Shown: positions 37,374 to 46,496, numbered from the stretch's first letter. The stretch is DNA of 64,000 nt from Chryseosolibacter histidinae (GCF_018598225.1 NZ_JAHESF010000004.1:248001-312000); one strand, 5' to 3'. The notes: generated by a model not told the origin, from the letters alone. Numbers and translations: made by a program.

Positions 37374-38053
37374 GTTTGCTGACTCAGAATGTATCCCAGG
37401 CCGATGCGGGTATGCAACAGCTTGGGCTCGAACTCACGGTCGATCTTCTTTCGCAGGATGTTGATGTACACCTCCACCACGTTGGTGCCGGTGTCGAACG
37501 TAACGTCCCATACTTTTTCGGCAAGCTCCGCGCGCGCGATCACACGCCCCTTGTTGCGCATGAAATATTCCAGCAGCATAAATTCTTTGGCGGTGAGGTT
37601 GATCTCCTTACCCGAGCGAACGGCAATTTTTTTGTCGATGTCGAGCTGCAGGTCTGCAAGCTTTAACACCGTGGTGCCAGATGTACCTGCCGCTTTCGAT
37701 CTGCGAGACAACGCCTTGATGCGGGCCACGAGCTCGGCGAACTCGAAGGGCTTTAGTAGATAATCGTCGGCACCGGCTTCAAACCCCATGACCTTATCTT
37801 CAGTGGTGCCCAACGCGGTCAGCATCAGCACAGGCATGTCGGGCCGCTTTTGTTTGATCACCTTGCAAAGCTCAATGCCATTAACGGCCGGTATGATAAT
37901 ATCCAGCAAGATCACGTCATAAGGCCTGGACAGCGCGAGCCTTTCTCCGGTAAAGCCGTCATACGCCAGCTCAACTTCATACGACAATTCTTCCAGCCCT
38001 CTTTTGATGAAGGATGCAACCTTTTGTTCGTCTTCAATTACAAGGATCTTCAT
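37370..38053 (-). CDS. OmpR-family response regulator
   Basis: A 227-residue protein with the receiver Asp at about 51 (DVILLDIIIPAVNG), DE at 8-9, and Lys in the DDYLLKPFEFAEL segment (about 101). The C-terminal winged helix (about 130-225) is of OmpR/PhoB type (LTAKEFMLLEYFMRNKGRV, GTNVVEVYINILRKK). It is first in the operon with the kinase. A strong Shine-Dalgarno (GGAGGAA, minus strand 38068-38062) lies 8-9 bases before the ATG, which is rare in this phylum. A leader with a terminator precedes it (see 38117). Confidence 0.94.
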   Translation of the reverse strand: MKILVIEDEQKVASFIKRGLEELSYEVELAYDGFTGERLALSRPYDVILLDIIIPAVNGIELCKVIKQKRPDMPVLMLTALGTTEDKVMGFEAGADDYLLKPFEFAELVARIKALSRRSKAAGTSGTTVLKLADLQLDIDKKIAVRSGKEINLTAKEFMLLEYFMRNKGRVIARAELAEKVWDVTFDTGTNVVEVYINILRKKIDREFEPKLLHTRIGLGYILSQQT

Positions 38054-38116
38054 AAGGGTGTTCCTCCAGGTAAACGGCTTTTTTCACTTAAAAGTGCGAA
38101 TCTTAACACAGGTGAA

Positions 38117-38153
38117 AATATAAAAACCCACCGGCATGGCCGCAGGTGGGCTT
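38117..38153 (-). terminator. Leader terminator before the two-component operon
   Basis: On the minus strand, CCCACC (38150-38145) pairs with GGTGGG (38132-38127), with an inner GGC/GCC stem, and TTTTTATATTTT follows. It lies about 65-100 bases before the regulator ATG at 38053 and downstream of the candidate promoter box at 38202-38209, so it is within the operon leader. It looks like an attenuator or the end of a short RNA. No leader peptide of useful length is seen. Confidence 0.55.
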
Positions 38154-38201
38154 CTATAATGAAAAAGTAACCTGTAAAACTAATTAACCATTTTACGTGC
38201 A

Positions 38202-38209
38202 CAAAGGTA
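38202..38209 (-). promoter_or_regulatory. Candidate -7 box TACCTTTG for the two-component operon
   Basis: TACCTTTG on the minus strand matches the Bacteroidota -7 consensus TAnnTTTG exactly. No clear -33 TTG is found at the expected distance. It lies 149 bases upstream of the regulator ATG, so a transcript would include a leader with an intrinsic terminator. Confidence 0.4.
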
Positions 38210-38268
38210 GACCGGCGAGGTGAAGGTTTGTCGAAAAGCAGATTAAAACGGCATTAAAATTAAAAGAT

Positions 38269-38296
38269 CCCGGGTTCTGCTCCCGGGAATTTTTTG
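38269..38296 (+). terminator. Hairpin with T-run upstream of the antiporter
   Basis: CCCGGG (38269-38274) and CCCGGG (38282-38287) flank a 7-base loop and are followed by AATTTTTTG. It points toward the plus-strand antiporter gene, whose ATG is 120 bases further on; no plus-strand gene lies just upstream of it. It could be a leader attenuator or a remnant terminator. Confidence 0.4.
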
Positions 38297-38415
38297 ATCT
38301 TTAAGCTTTTTGCCTTTGAATACGCCAGTTGATTGGCCTTGCTCACGTCGCTGTCGTTGGGTATGCCATTTTTGCATTGTAAATTAAAGAAGGGATCTAC
38401 TCCCGTGAATTCAGG

Positions 38416-40632
38416 ATGACACATCTACCACACATTGTTGCCGATCTTGGGCTTATTCTGGCCGTGGCCGGATTAACAACCCTGGTCTTTAAAAAGATCA
38501 GGCAGCCGGTGGTGCTCGGGTATATCCTGGCAGGCCTCCTGGTAGGCCCGCATGTTACGCTTATCCCAACCGTTGTAGACAACGAAGCTGTCAGCACATG
38601 GTCCGAGATCGGTGTCATCTTTCTGCTGTTCAGCCTGGGCTTAGAGTTCAGCTTTAAAAAACTTGTGAAGGTGGGCGGCTCCGCGTCCATCACAGCGCTC
38701 GTGGAGATCATCCTCATGATCGTTGTGGGTTATGTTGTGGGCCAGTTTCTCGGATGGTCGGCGATGGACTGTATTTTCCTGGGCGCCATTCTTTCCATGT
38801 CGTCTACCACCATCATCATCAGGGCGTTCGACGAAGTAGGCGCGAAGACGAAAAAATTTGCAAGCCTCGTTTTCGGCATCCTCATTGTAGAAGACCTTGT
38901 GGCTATTTTGCTGATGGTCTTGCTCACCACCATTGCCGTGAGCCAGCAGTTTGCCGGCGGTGAGCTGGTAAGGCAGATCGTGAAGCTGGTCTTTTTCCTC
39001 ATCCTGTGGTTCCTGGCCGGCATCTTCTTCGTGCCCACCTTCCTGAAACGCACTACTAAGTTGCTCAATGACGAAACGTTGCTGATCATTTCCATCGGCA
39101 TGTGCCTGCTCATGGTAATGCTGGCTGTGGAGGTCGGGTTTTCAGCGGCGCTGGGTGCTTTCATCATGGGATCGATCCTCGCCGAAACAACACAGGCCGA
39201 ACGCATCGAGCACCTTGTAAAATCCGTCAAAGACCTTTTCGCGGCGGTCTTCTTTGTTTCAGTCGGCATGATGATCGATCCGCAGATCATTGCAGCATAC
39301 TGGTTCCCGATCCTGGTGGTGACACTGGTTACCATCTTCGGCAAGTTTGCAACGTCTGCCATCGGCGCATTGTTGTCGGGGCAATCACTGAAGCATGCTG
39401 TTCAGGCAGGTATGAGCCTGGCGCAAATAGGGGAGTTCTCGTTTATCATTGCTTCGCTGGGTGTGTCACTTAAAGTGACCAGCGATTTTCTTTACCCCAT
39501 CGCGGTAGCAGCCTCTGCGTTCACGACTTTCACCACGCCTTACCTCATCAGGTTCTCCGGCTCGTTTTACAATTTCCTGGAGAAACGCCTCCCGCAAAAA
39601 TGGGTCACAAGCCTCAATCGTTACAGCTCCAGCACGCAGCAGCTTTCCGGTTACAGCGACTGGAAGATCCTGCTCCGCGCTTACACCATCAACCTGGTGA
39701 TCCACTCCGTTATTTTGATCGCCATCATCATCCTGTCGCGTAATTTCCTGCTGCCGTTCATCCTGAGCACCTTCGGCCACGATGTCGGCGCCATGAGCAT
39801 TGCCGTTGCCATTATTCTCATGCTGATGACTCCGTTCATATGGGCGTTGGCCATCCGCAGGATCCAGCGCGAAGCCTATGCCAGCCTCTGGCTCAACCGC
39901 AAGATCAACCGAGGCCCGCTGATCATGCTCGAGATGGTGAGGATCATCGTGGCGGTGCTTCATGTGGGATTTTTGCTACACATCTTTTTTTCGGCTTCCG
40001 TGGCTTTTGTGATCGCCCTCACGGCCATGGGTCTTGCCATCGTCATCTTCCGGAACAAGCTTCAGTCTTTTTATGACCGCATCGAACGGCGGTTCCTGTA
40101 TAACCTCAATGAAAGAGAAAACCTTAAAGTTGCGAAGCCTGAGGTAACTCCGTGGGATGCACACCTCGCCGATTTTGAAGTGATACCGGAGTCGGCACTG
40201 GCCGGCAAACAGCTTCATGAGCTTGGCTTGCGTGAGTTGTACGGCATCAACATCGCGCTCATTGAAAGGGGAAAGCTCAGCATCCCCATCCCCGACCGCC
40301 ACGCACGCCTGTTCCCCGGCGACAGGATCTCCGTGATCGGCACAGATGATCAGCTTCAGCGCATCAAAGGCCTGTTCGAAGAAGCTGATGGCCTTGAAAG
40401 TGAATCACAGAAAACAGGCATCGGCCTTCACAATTTTACCGTCTCCAAATCATCGCCACTGCTTCACAAAACGATCCGCGACTCCGGCCTTCGTGCTGCA
40501 GGTTTGGTAGTAGGCCTCGAACGCAATAACGAACGTATCCTCAACCCTGACTCTTCTATGTTGCTGGAGGATGGAGACATCTTATGGGTTGCTGGGAATG
40601 AGGAAAAGCTTCGGCAGCTGGTAGATCATTAA
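38416..40632 (+). CDS. CPA2-family potassium/cation:proton antiporter with two RCK_C domains
   Basis: A 738-residue protein. Residues 1-400 form the Na+/H+ exchanger core of the KefB/KefC (CPA2) type, with VVLGYILAGLLVGP, LFSLGLEFSF, GAILSMSSTT and GAFIMGSILAET. Three further membrane helices lie at about 420-540. The C-terminus has two TrkA_C-type (RCK_C) ligand domains, at about 585-655 (FEVIPESALAGKQLHELGL) and about 670-738 (FTVSKSSPLLHKTIRDSGL). The RCK_N nucleotide-binding fold of classic KefC is missing. It would swap K+ or Na+ for H+ at the inner membrane, with gating by a small ligand. It is divergent from the two-component operon. Confidence 0.92.
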   Translation: MTHLPHIVADLGLILAVAGLTTLVFKKIRQPVVLGYILAGLLVGPHVTLIPTVVDNEAVSTWSEIGVIFLLFSLGLEFSFKKLVKVGGSASITALVEIILMIVVGYVVGQFLGWSAMDCIFLGAILSMSSTTIIIRAFDEVGAKTKKFASLVFGILIVEDLVAILLMVLLTTIAVSQQFAGGELVRQIVKLVFFLILWFLAGIFFVPTFLKRTTKLLNDETLLIISIGMCLLMVMLAVEVGFSAALGAFIMGSILAETTQAERIEHLVKSVKDLFAAVFFVSVGMMIDPQIIAAYWFPILVVTLVTIFGKFATSAIGALLSGQSLKHAVQAGMSLAQIGEFSFIIASLGVSLKVTSDFLYPIAVAASAFTTFTTPYLIRFSGSFYNFLEKRLPQKWVTSLNRYSSSTQQLSGYSDWKILLRAYTINLVIHSVILIAIIILSRNFLLPFILSTFGHDVGAMSIAVAIILMLMTPFIWALAIRRIQREAYASLWLNRKINRGPLIMLEMVRIIVAVLHVGFLLHIFFSASVAFVIALTAMGLAIVIFRNKLQSFYDRIERRFLYNLNERENLKVAKPEVTPWDAHLADFEVIPESALAGKQLHELGLRELYGINIALIERGKLSIPIPDRHARLFPGDRISVIGTDDQLQRIKGLFEEADGLESESQKTGIGLHNFTVSKSSPLLHKTIRDSGLRAAGLVVGLERNNERILNPDSSMLLEDGDILWVAGNEEKLRQLVDH

Positions 40633-40638
40633 AGAAAA

Positions 40639-40818
40639 GGAGTAAGGAGTAAGAATTAAGGAGTAAGGAGAGAAACTCCGTATCGAAGATATGATGAAAT
40701 GGAGCAGGGATGCTTATAGTGTAGCTCACTACTGCACTGATTCGGAGCATTCAGATGACATCATGAACGGTTCCCAGAACGTAGGCCTCCTTACTACTTA
40801 CTCCTTACTACTTACTTC
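40639..40818. repeat. Heptamer array, inverted pair (GGAGTAA type)
   Basis: Left arm 40639-40673: GGAGTAA, GGAGTAA, GAATTAA, GGAGTAA, GGAGAGA. Right arm 40791-40818: TTACTAC, TTACTCC, TTACTAC, TTACTTC. The 117-base spacer carries no gene. It separates two convergent genes. Confidence 0.9.
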
Positions 40819-40821
40819 TTT

Positions 40822-41961
40822 TTATTCCAGCTTCAGCGCCTGCAAACAAACCGGCGACGGTACCTTCACTTCGTTTCCGGAATAAGTAAGCTTTCCTTTT
40901 TTAGCGTCCCACTTAAAGATCACGATGTTATCGGTGTCCTGATGTGCTACGAACACGAATTGATTTTTCGGGTCGATAAGAAAATTGCGGGGCTTTTTGC
41001 CGTGGGTTTCCACTGCTTCTTTTAAACGAATGGTGCCATCGATGTTGATGGAGAACAGCGCCAGTGACTCGTGGCCGCGGTTAGACATCATCAGGAATTT
41101 TCCGGATGGGTCGGTGTGAATATCGGCGCTGGTATTGGTGCCGCTGAAATCAACGGGCAGGGAAATTACTTCATCCTGTATGATGTCCAGTGCCCCGGTG
41201 GCGCGGTTGTAGGAGAAAGCGCATACCGTTGACGTTAGTTCCTCGGCAAGATATGCGTGCAGCCCGTTCGGATGAAATGCGAAGTGACGTGGCCCGGAGC
41301 CGGATTTCACTTCAACGTACGGTTTTTCTGCCGGCTTCAACCGTTTCGCCGCAAGGTCAATGGCATAGCTGTAAACCCTGTCGGTGCCCAGGTCGCACAC
41401 AATTAAGAAGCGGTTATCAGACGACACTGTTGCGGAGTGTACATGGGGTTTCTCCTGACGGGTTTCGTGAGGGCCGCGGCCGCTGTACCGGATAGAATCA
41501 GAAGGAGCGCCAAGAGAGCCGTCATCACCCAGCGGGAATACCACCAGGTTTCCTTCGTTATAATTAGACACGAAAGCCAGCTTGCCGGTTTGGTCTACGC
41601 TGATGTGGCACGGACCGTTCCCGTACGAAGGCTGATGGTTCACCAGGGTGAGCAGGCCGGTTACAGCATCGATGGCGTAGGCGCTGACCGAGCCCGAATT
41701 TTTCTTGTCTTGCACGATGCCCCGGTTCACCGAGTAGAGGAATTTCCCCGAAGGATGGATGGCGATAAAAGAAGGACTCTCAAGCGTTTTCACAGTCTGC
41801 AGGTGCTCCAAGGTCCCTTTTTTCCGTTTGAGCTCGTAAACATAGATCCCCTCGCTGCCCCTCACAGAAAAGGTGCCCGCATACACGATCTCTCTTCCCC
41901 GCTGGGCAAATGCGGAGAACATCAGGCAGAACAGCAATAGGGTAGTGGAGATTTTTTTCAT
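40822..41961 (-). CDS. Exported lactonase-fold beta-propeller (6-phosphogluconolactonase-like)
   Basis: A 379-residue protein with a signal peptide (MKKISTTLLLFCLMFSAFAQ). The seven-bladed lactonase family (Pfam Lactonase) signature runs through it: YELKRKKGTLEHLQTV, FIAIHPSGKFLYSVNR, GNGPCHISVDQTGK, PHVHSATVSSDNRFLIVCDL and GSGPRHFAFHPNGLHAYLAEE. Family members include cytosolic 6-phosphogluconolactonase (Pgl) and carboxy-cis,cis-muconate cyclase; the signal peptide makes a periplasmic role on another lactone more likely. It lies convergent to the antiporter, and divergent from the DUF1800 gene. Confidence 0.88.
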   Translation of the reverse strand: MKKISTTLLLFCLMFSAFAQRGREIVYAGTFSVRGSEGIYVYELKRKKGTLEHLQTVKTLESPSFIAIHPSGKFLYSVNRGIVQDKKNSGSVSAYAIDAVTGLLTLVNHQPSYGNGPCHISVDQTGKLAFVSNYNEGNLVVFPLGDDGSLGAPSDSIRYSGRGPHETRQEKPHVHSATVSSDNRFLIVCDLGTDRVYSYAIDLAAKRLKPAEKPYVEVKSGSGPRHFAFHPNGLHAYLAEELTSTVCAFSYNRATGALDIIQDEVISLPVDFSGTNTSADIHTDPSGKFLMMSNRGHESLALFSINIDGTIRLKEAVETHGKKPRNFLIDPKNQFVFVAHQDTDNIVIFKWDAKKGKLTYSGNEVKVPSPVCLQALKLE

Positions 41962-42080
41962 AAACGGTATGAGATGGTGTTAAAAGGTAAAGCCACGCGG
42001 CTGCTTGTTTACATTCGAAATCTAGTGATAAAAGTATGATTTGTCATTAAACCCTGGCACACATTCGCTGTCTATGCATT

Positions 42081-43472
42081 ATGGACCAAAAGTTCCGACA
42101 TCTTTACAACAGGGCCGCGTTCGGTGTTTACCCCGGCATGTCCGTTGACGACACGGCGAAAAATTTTGCCGGCATGCTCGCGGCGGCCGCAGGGCAAAAG
42201 ACCATCAGCATCGTAAACAATTACCGCGAAGAGATGGCACTGGCAGGGGCGAAAGAAGACCCGGAGCGCAGAAAAGCGCTGAAGGACCAGGTAAAGCAAG
42301 ACCAGGTGCTGCTCAACACAACGTGGATCGGGCAGATGGAAGACCGCTCATTGGTGCTTCGTGAAAAAATGACCTTGTTCTGGCACGATCACTTTGCGTG
42401 CCGCGTCCGGAGCCCTTACCTGGCGCAGCAGCAGAACAACACCCTTCGAACGCATGCCCTCGGAAGTTTCAGTGACCTGCTCATGGCAGTTTCAAAAGAT
42501 GCGGCGATGCTGCAGTTCCTCAACAATCAGCAAAACAAAAAGGATAGCCCCAACGAGAACTTCGCGCGTGAGCTCATGGAATTGTTCACCCTCGGCCGCG
42601 CACAATATTCTGAAGATGATATCCGCAATGCTGCCCGCGCTTTCACGGGGTGGGCATTCAATCCGCAGACAGGTGAGTTTGTGTTCCGTCAGCGTGCGCA
42701 TGATGATGGTGTGAAAACTTTCAGGGGCAAAACAGGGAATTTTTCCGGTGAGGATATTATTGCCATGATCCTGGAAGACCGCAAAACGGCACACTTCATC
42801 GCATTAAGCCTGTGGCAGTTCTTCGCAGATTCAGCAGCGGCGGATGAGGAAGTGGTTAACGATCTTGCAAAAAGTTTTTACGACTCCGGTTATAACATTT
42901 CGCTGTTGCTGGGAAAAATGTTTGCCGGTACAGCCTTCAACAATGCACAATGCATGGGCAACCGTATTAAGTCGCCCGTTGAGCTGATCGTAGGGGCGAT
43001 GGTGCATACCGGGGGGAAATTCAACAATCCCGCCAACCTGCTCTTTTTGCAGCGGGCCATGGGACAGGTGTTGTTCCAACCTCCCAACGTGGGCGGATGG
43101 CCGCGCGATAAAGCCTGGATCGACAGCTCCAGCCTCGCGTTCAGAATGTCGTTGCCAGCAGTGCTGCTGCAGAATTCAGAGACGGAGTTCGAAACGAAAG
43201 ATGACGGCGATGTGAATAATGTTACAAACAGCTTTGACAACGCACGCAGGATCTCGTTCAGTGTTGACTGGCAGAAGCTGGGCAGCATTTTTATGAAAAG
43301 CAACGCTGCTGATTGCCTTGCGGCGATAGCGGAGCACCTGATGGCGAGACCAGTCTCTGCCACCAATATGAAAATAGTGCAAGAGCGTGTTGGAAAGAGC
43401 AAGGAAGACCAGGAATTTGTCAGGAATGCGTTCATTGCCTTTATGTCGTTACCCGAATATCAATTAAGCTAA
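42081..43472 (+). CDS. DUF1800 family protein
   Basis: A 463-residue protein with the DUF1800 hallmarks: HLYNRAAFG near the N-terminus, FWHDHFACR, NENFARELMELFTLG, DIRNAARAFTGW, and GQVLFQPPNVGGWP toward the end. No signal peptide is evident. DUF1800 genes are nearly always followed by DUF1501 genes; the function of the pair is unknown, though exported oxidative or polymer-linked roles have been guessed. Here the stop codon overlaps the start of the DUF1501 gene (TAATG), giving tight coupling. Confidence 0.92.
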   Translation: MDQKFRHLYNRAAFGVYPGMSVDDTAKNFAGMLAAAAGQKTISIVNNYREEMALAGAKEDPERRKALKDQVKQDQVLLNTTWIGQMEDRSLVLREKMTLFWHDHFACRVRSPYLAQQQNNTLRTHALGSFSDLLMAVSKDAAMLQFLNNQQNKKDSPNENFARELMELFTLGRAQYSEDDIRNAARAFTGWAFNPQTGEFVFRQRAHDDGVKTFRGKTGNFSGEDIIAMILEDRKTAHFIALSLWQFFADSAAADEEVVNDLAKSFYDSGYNISLLLGKMFAGTAFNNAQCMGNRIKSPVELIVGAMVHTGGKFNNPANLLFLQRAMGQVLFQPPNVGGWPRDKAWIDSSSLAFRMSLPAVLLQNSETEFETKDDGDVNNVTNSFDNARRISFSVDWQKLGSIFMKSNAADCLAAIAEHLMARPVSATNMKIVQERVGKSKEDQEFVRNAFIAFMSLPEYQLS

Positions 43473-44680
43473 TGATGACCAGTCGCAGAAATTTTTTAAA
43501 ACGATCGGCGCTGACCACGGCCGGCACCATGCTGATCCCGAATTTTTTGAAAGCTTTGGAAGCCACGGCTCCGGGGTCTTTCGCCGGTGAAAAGATCCTG
43601 GTGGTGATCCAGCTTTCGGGCGGGAACGATGGGTTGAACACCATTATTCCTTATCAGGATGACCTCTATTATTCCTATCGTCCCCAGCTTGCCATCCCGA
43701 AAGAAAAAGTGCTGAAGGCTTCAGACCTGCTGGGCTTCAACCCGGCGCTGGAGAAGCTGAACGTGTTGTACGACAAAGGTTATCTGACCGTGATCAACAA
43801 CGTGGGATATCCCAATCCGGACCGCTCTCATTTTCGCTCCATGGATATCTGGCAATCGGCGAGCGATGCTTCCGAGTATCTCTCCACAGGCTGGATCGGA
43901 CGTTACCTTGACGCAAGCTGTGCGGGGTGTAATACTGCGCACCAGGCCATCGAGGTAGACGATACCCTGGGCCTCGCATTGAAAGGTACTTCCATCAAAG
44001 GAATGGCCGTCAGGAATCCCGCGCGCCTGTATAAGGCCATGCACAATCCTTTCATCCAGCAGTTGAATGACAATAATAAGGCATCACAGATCAACGACCC
44101 ATCGCTGCACTACCTGTACAAGACCCTTGCCGAAACGGTTTCTTCCGCGGATTATATTTATGACCGTTCCAAAATTTCGCCGGTGGCTGCAACGTATCCC
44201 GCCAACGAATTTGCGGGCAGGCTCAGGACAGTTGCATCATTGATCAATGCCGGCGTGGAGACAAAGGTTTATTATGTTTCACTTTCAGGATTCGATACCC
44301 ATGTGCGGCAGAAGACGCAGCACGAGCGGCTGCTGAGCACTTACGCTGAGTCGGTGTATGCATTTATTGATGACCTGGAAAGGTCCAACCGGTTCAAAGA
44401 TGTGCTGATCATGACGTTTTCGGAGTTTGGGAGACGGGTGTCTCAAAACGCCAGTGGCGGCACCGACCACGGTACGGCTAACAACTTATTTGTGATGGGC
44501 CGCAACCTGAAGAAAAAAGGGTTCCTGAACGGCAGCCCCGACCTGCGCAAGCTCGACGACGGCGACCTTATCTACCAGACCGACTTCCGCAGCATATACG
44601 CCACGTTGCTCAACAAATGGCTGGCAGCCGACGATACCCGCATCCTCTCCCAAAAATTCCCCCTCCTCGATTTCATCTAA
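43472..44680 (+). CDS. DUF1501 family protein, Tat-exported
   Basis: A 402-residue protein when started at 43472 (or 401 at the next Met, 43475); the longer in-frame ORF from 43313 lies inside the DUF1800 gene and is not used. The N-terminus TSRRNFLKRSALTTAG is a Tat signal. Signatures of DUF1501, which has a sulfatase/phosphatase-like fold, are IQLSGGNDGLNTIIPY, SHFRSMDIWQSA and FSEFGRRVSQNASGGTDHG. It is translationally coupled to the DUF1800 gene. Function unknown. Confidence 0.92.
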   Translation: MMTSRRNFLKRSALTTAGTMLIPNFLKALEATAPGSFAGEKILVVIQLSGGNDGLNTIIPYQDDLYYSYRPQLAIPKEKVLKASDLLGFNPALEKLNVLYDKGYLTVINNVGYPNPDRSHFRSMDIWQSASDASEYLSTGWIGRYLDASCAGCNTAHQAIEVDDTLGLALKGTSIKGMAVRNPARLYKAMHNPFIQQLNDNNKASQINDPSLHYLYKTLAETVSSADYIYDRSKISPVAATYPANEFAGRLRTVASLINAGVETKVYYVSLSGFDTHVRQKTQHERLLSTYAESVYAFIDDLERSNRFKDVLIMTFSEFGRRVSQNASGGTDHGTANNLFVMGRNLKKKGFLNGSPDLRKLDDGDLIYQTDFRSIYATLLNKWLAADDTRILSQKFPLLDFI

Positions 44681-44740
44681 CCCGTCCCCTGTTGGTGTTC
44701 TTCTGTGCCGTTGTTGGTGTTCTTCACCAACAAGCCACCC

Positions 44741-44843
44741 GTTCCATTTTCCATTTTCCGTTCTCCTTACTTCTTAATTCTTACTCCTTACTCCTTTTCC
44801 CAGCCTTCCCCTCCTGACTCCTGGCTCCTGACTTCTGGCTCCT
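44741..44843. repeat. Composite single-arm heptamer array
   Basis: Several 7-base units follow one another: TTCCATT-like units at about 44742-44759, then TTACTTC, TTAATTC, TTACTCC, TTACTCC at about 44767-44794, then CTCCTGA, CTCCTGG, CTCCTGA, CTTCTGG at about 44811-44838. There is no inverse arm nearby. Just before it, TGTTGGTGTTCTTC occurs twice (about 44691-44704 and 44712-44725). The array ends close to the candidate promoter box of the next gene. Confidence 0.75.
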
Positions 44844-44850
44844 TTTTCTC

Positions 44851-44858
44851 TATCTTTG
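44851..44858 (+). promoter_or_regulatory. Candidate -7 box TATCTTTG
   Basis: TATCTTTG is an exact TAnnTTTG match, 21 bases before the preferred ATG at 44880. The region where the -33 TTG should be is heptamer repeat and has no good match, so the promoter may be partly made of repeat sequence. Confidence 0.45.
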
Positions 44859-44879
44859 ATAACACCAGTACCAGCAGCC

Positions 44880-46331
44880 ATGCCGAGATCCCTGATCATC
44901 GCACTAATCCTTCTCTCCTCGCAACTCGCGTATAGCCAGGCCACTTTTATCATCCGATCGTTGCCGGCGGGTACACCGGCTACCGATACGATTTTTATTT
45001 GCGGCACTTTTAACAACTGGGTTCCTAATGATCCCAGGTATGCCGTACAAAAACAGTCTGACGGTCATCTCGCGGTCACCCTTCCCGTTGGGTTGGGCAC
45101 CATCGAGTATAAGTTCACCCGCGGCAGCTGGACAAAAGTAGAGACCGATGCGGCCAACCGTTATACAGAGAACCGAATGTTTACTTTCGGCACCACCGAC
45201 CAGGTTTTTGTCAGCATCGATAACTGGCTCGACCTCGGTGGCGTGAAGAAGCTGAATTACATCGTCTTCTATTTTTTTGCCTGTGCGTTTCAGGGCGTCG
45301 CGCTCTGCCTTCTTGTTTTCAGGATCCATAAGAAGGACTGGAATAAGTGGACGGCTTTTTTCGTCGTTAATGCCCTGCTCACGGGGCTGCTCGTGCTGAT
45401 GGTGCTCGATGAAACTGTTAACCAGATCTGGCAAAGCTACCTGGGGTTTATTTTTCCTATGATCCTGTTCTGCTGGGGGCCAGCGCAATGGCTCTATATT
45501 CACGCCATGGCTACCGGCAGCCTGCCGCGGAGGATCCACCTGTTATTCATTCCCGCGGCAGCGGTATTGGTCTTTGTTTCGGCCAGGATGGTCAACCTGG
45601 GCAACCTGGGTTTTCTTTCGGGTTTGATGGCGGAGGGTGTTACGTGGGATAATGCCATTTTCTTTACTACAAGCTTTGTTTTTAATGTGGCGATCGTTTT
45701 TCGCACGTTCGGGCAATTTTTATTTCTTCGCACGGCGCCGGCAGTACAACGGGAAGCGAGGGAGAACCTGCTGTATTATTTTTTCTGGATCGCATTCGTT
45801 GCTTTGCTGATGGTGCCTGTCAATGCCGCGCTGATCTTCTCAGGAGTTCATGTGCCGTTTGTAGATCATTTCCATGGTGTTGTTGTGCTGCTGTCGTTGC
45901 TGGTGTTTGTGGAGACTTATTTCTTCTGGCGTTATCCGGAGATCATCCGCGAAGAAAAGCTGCCCGCCGCGCCTGCCGAAAATGCACAGCACTGGGTGGA
46001 GAAGCTCAATGCGCTGATGCGAAGCACAAAACCTTACAAGAAAGCCGACCTTTCTGTTTCCGACCTGGCAGAGATGCTGGGCACAAAACCGCACGTGCTG
46101 TCGAAGGTGATCAACGACGGCTATCACAAGAATTTCAGGGACTATGTGAACAGCTACCGCATCGAAGAGTTCATAGCCCTTGCCGGCACGAAAGAATTCA
46201 GGCATTATACCTTTCTGGCCCTCGCACAGGAAGTTGGATTCAACTCGAAATCAACGTTCAACCTGGCTTTTAAAAAACTCACCAACAAAAGCCCGAGAGA
46301 TTATTTTAAAAGCAGGCAAGCAGTGAATTGA
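44880..46331 (+). CDS. Transmembrane AraC-type regulator with exported CBM48-like domain
   Basis: A 483-residue protein; the start at 44880 gives a signal peptide (MPRSLIIALILLSSQLAYSQ), while 44856 would add eight residues. Residues about 22-115 look like a CBM48/AMPK-beta glycogen-binding fold (FICGTFNNWVPNDPRYAV, TIEYKFTRGSWTKVE). About seven membrane helices follow (about 125-350), then a cytoplasmic AraC-type HTH (about 390-480; FLALAQEVGFNSKSTFNLAF is the second helix-turn-helix). A CBM48-like domain outside the membrane joined to an AraC domain inside suggests a one-component glycan sensor. The next gene is a secreted alpha-amylase, its probable target (inference). Confidence 0.88.
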   Translation: MPRSLIIALILLSSQLAYSQATFIIRSLPAGTPATDTIFICGTFNNWVPNDPRYAVQKQSDGHLAVTLPVGLGTIEYKFTRGSWTKVETDAANRYTENRMFTFGTTDQVFVSIDNWLDLGGVKKLNYIVFYFFACAFQGVALCLLVFRIHKKDWNKWTAFFVVNALLTGLLVLMVLDETVNQIWQSYLGFIFPMILFCWGPAQWLYIHAMATGSLPRRIHLLFIPAAAVLVFVSARMVNLGNLGFLSGLMAEGVTWDNAIFFTTSFVFNVAIVFRTFGQFLFLRTAPAVQREARENLLYYFFWIAFVALLMVPVNAALIFSGVHVPFVDHFHGVVVLLSLLVFVETYFFWRYPEIIREEKLPAAPAENAQHWVEKLNALMRSTKPYKKADLSVSDLAEMLGTKPHVLSKVINDGYHKNFRDYVNSYRIEEFIALAGTKEFRHYTFLALAQEVGFNSKSTFNLAFKKLTNKSPRDYFKSRQAVN

Positions 46332-46335
46332 CCAA

Positions 46336-46430
46336 CCTTAAACCCTAAACCTGAAACTTTAAACTTTACCCAGTCTTCTAAATCAGTCCGCCCCCAACCG
46401 GCAACCGGTAACCGGTAACTGGCAACCAAT
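46336..46430. repeat. Two single-arm heptamer arrays (CTTTAAA and AACCGGT types)
   Basis: 46336-46370: CCTTAAA, CCCTAAA, CCTGAAA, CTTTAAA, CTTTACC. 46396-46430: AACCGGC, AACCGGT, AACCGGT, AACTGGC, AACCAAT. Neither has an inverse arm in this gap. The first starts 4 bases after the regulator stop codon. Confidence 0.85.
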
Positions 46431-46440
46431 AACACCTCCT

Positions 46441-46496
46441 ATTTTCTAAAATAACACCTTTTCTCCCTTCATTGCTGGTCTCACTTTTCTAAAATA
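46441..46496 (+). promoter_or_regulatory. Direct repeats TTTTCTAAAATA upstream of the amylase
   Basis: TTTTCTAAAATA occurs at 46442-46453 and 46485-46496, 43 bases apart (about four helical turns). Each is the core of a palindrome TATTTTCTAAAATA or its half. They lie 55-110 bases before the amylase ATG. AraC-type proteins often bind direct repeats, so these are candidate sites for the regulator encoded just upstream. Confidence 0.5.
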
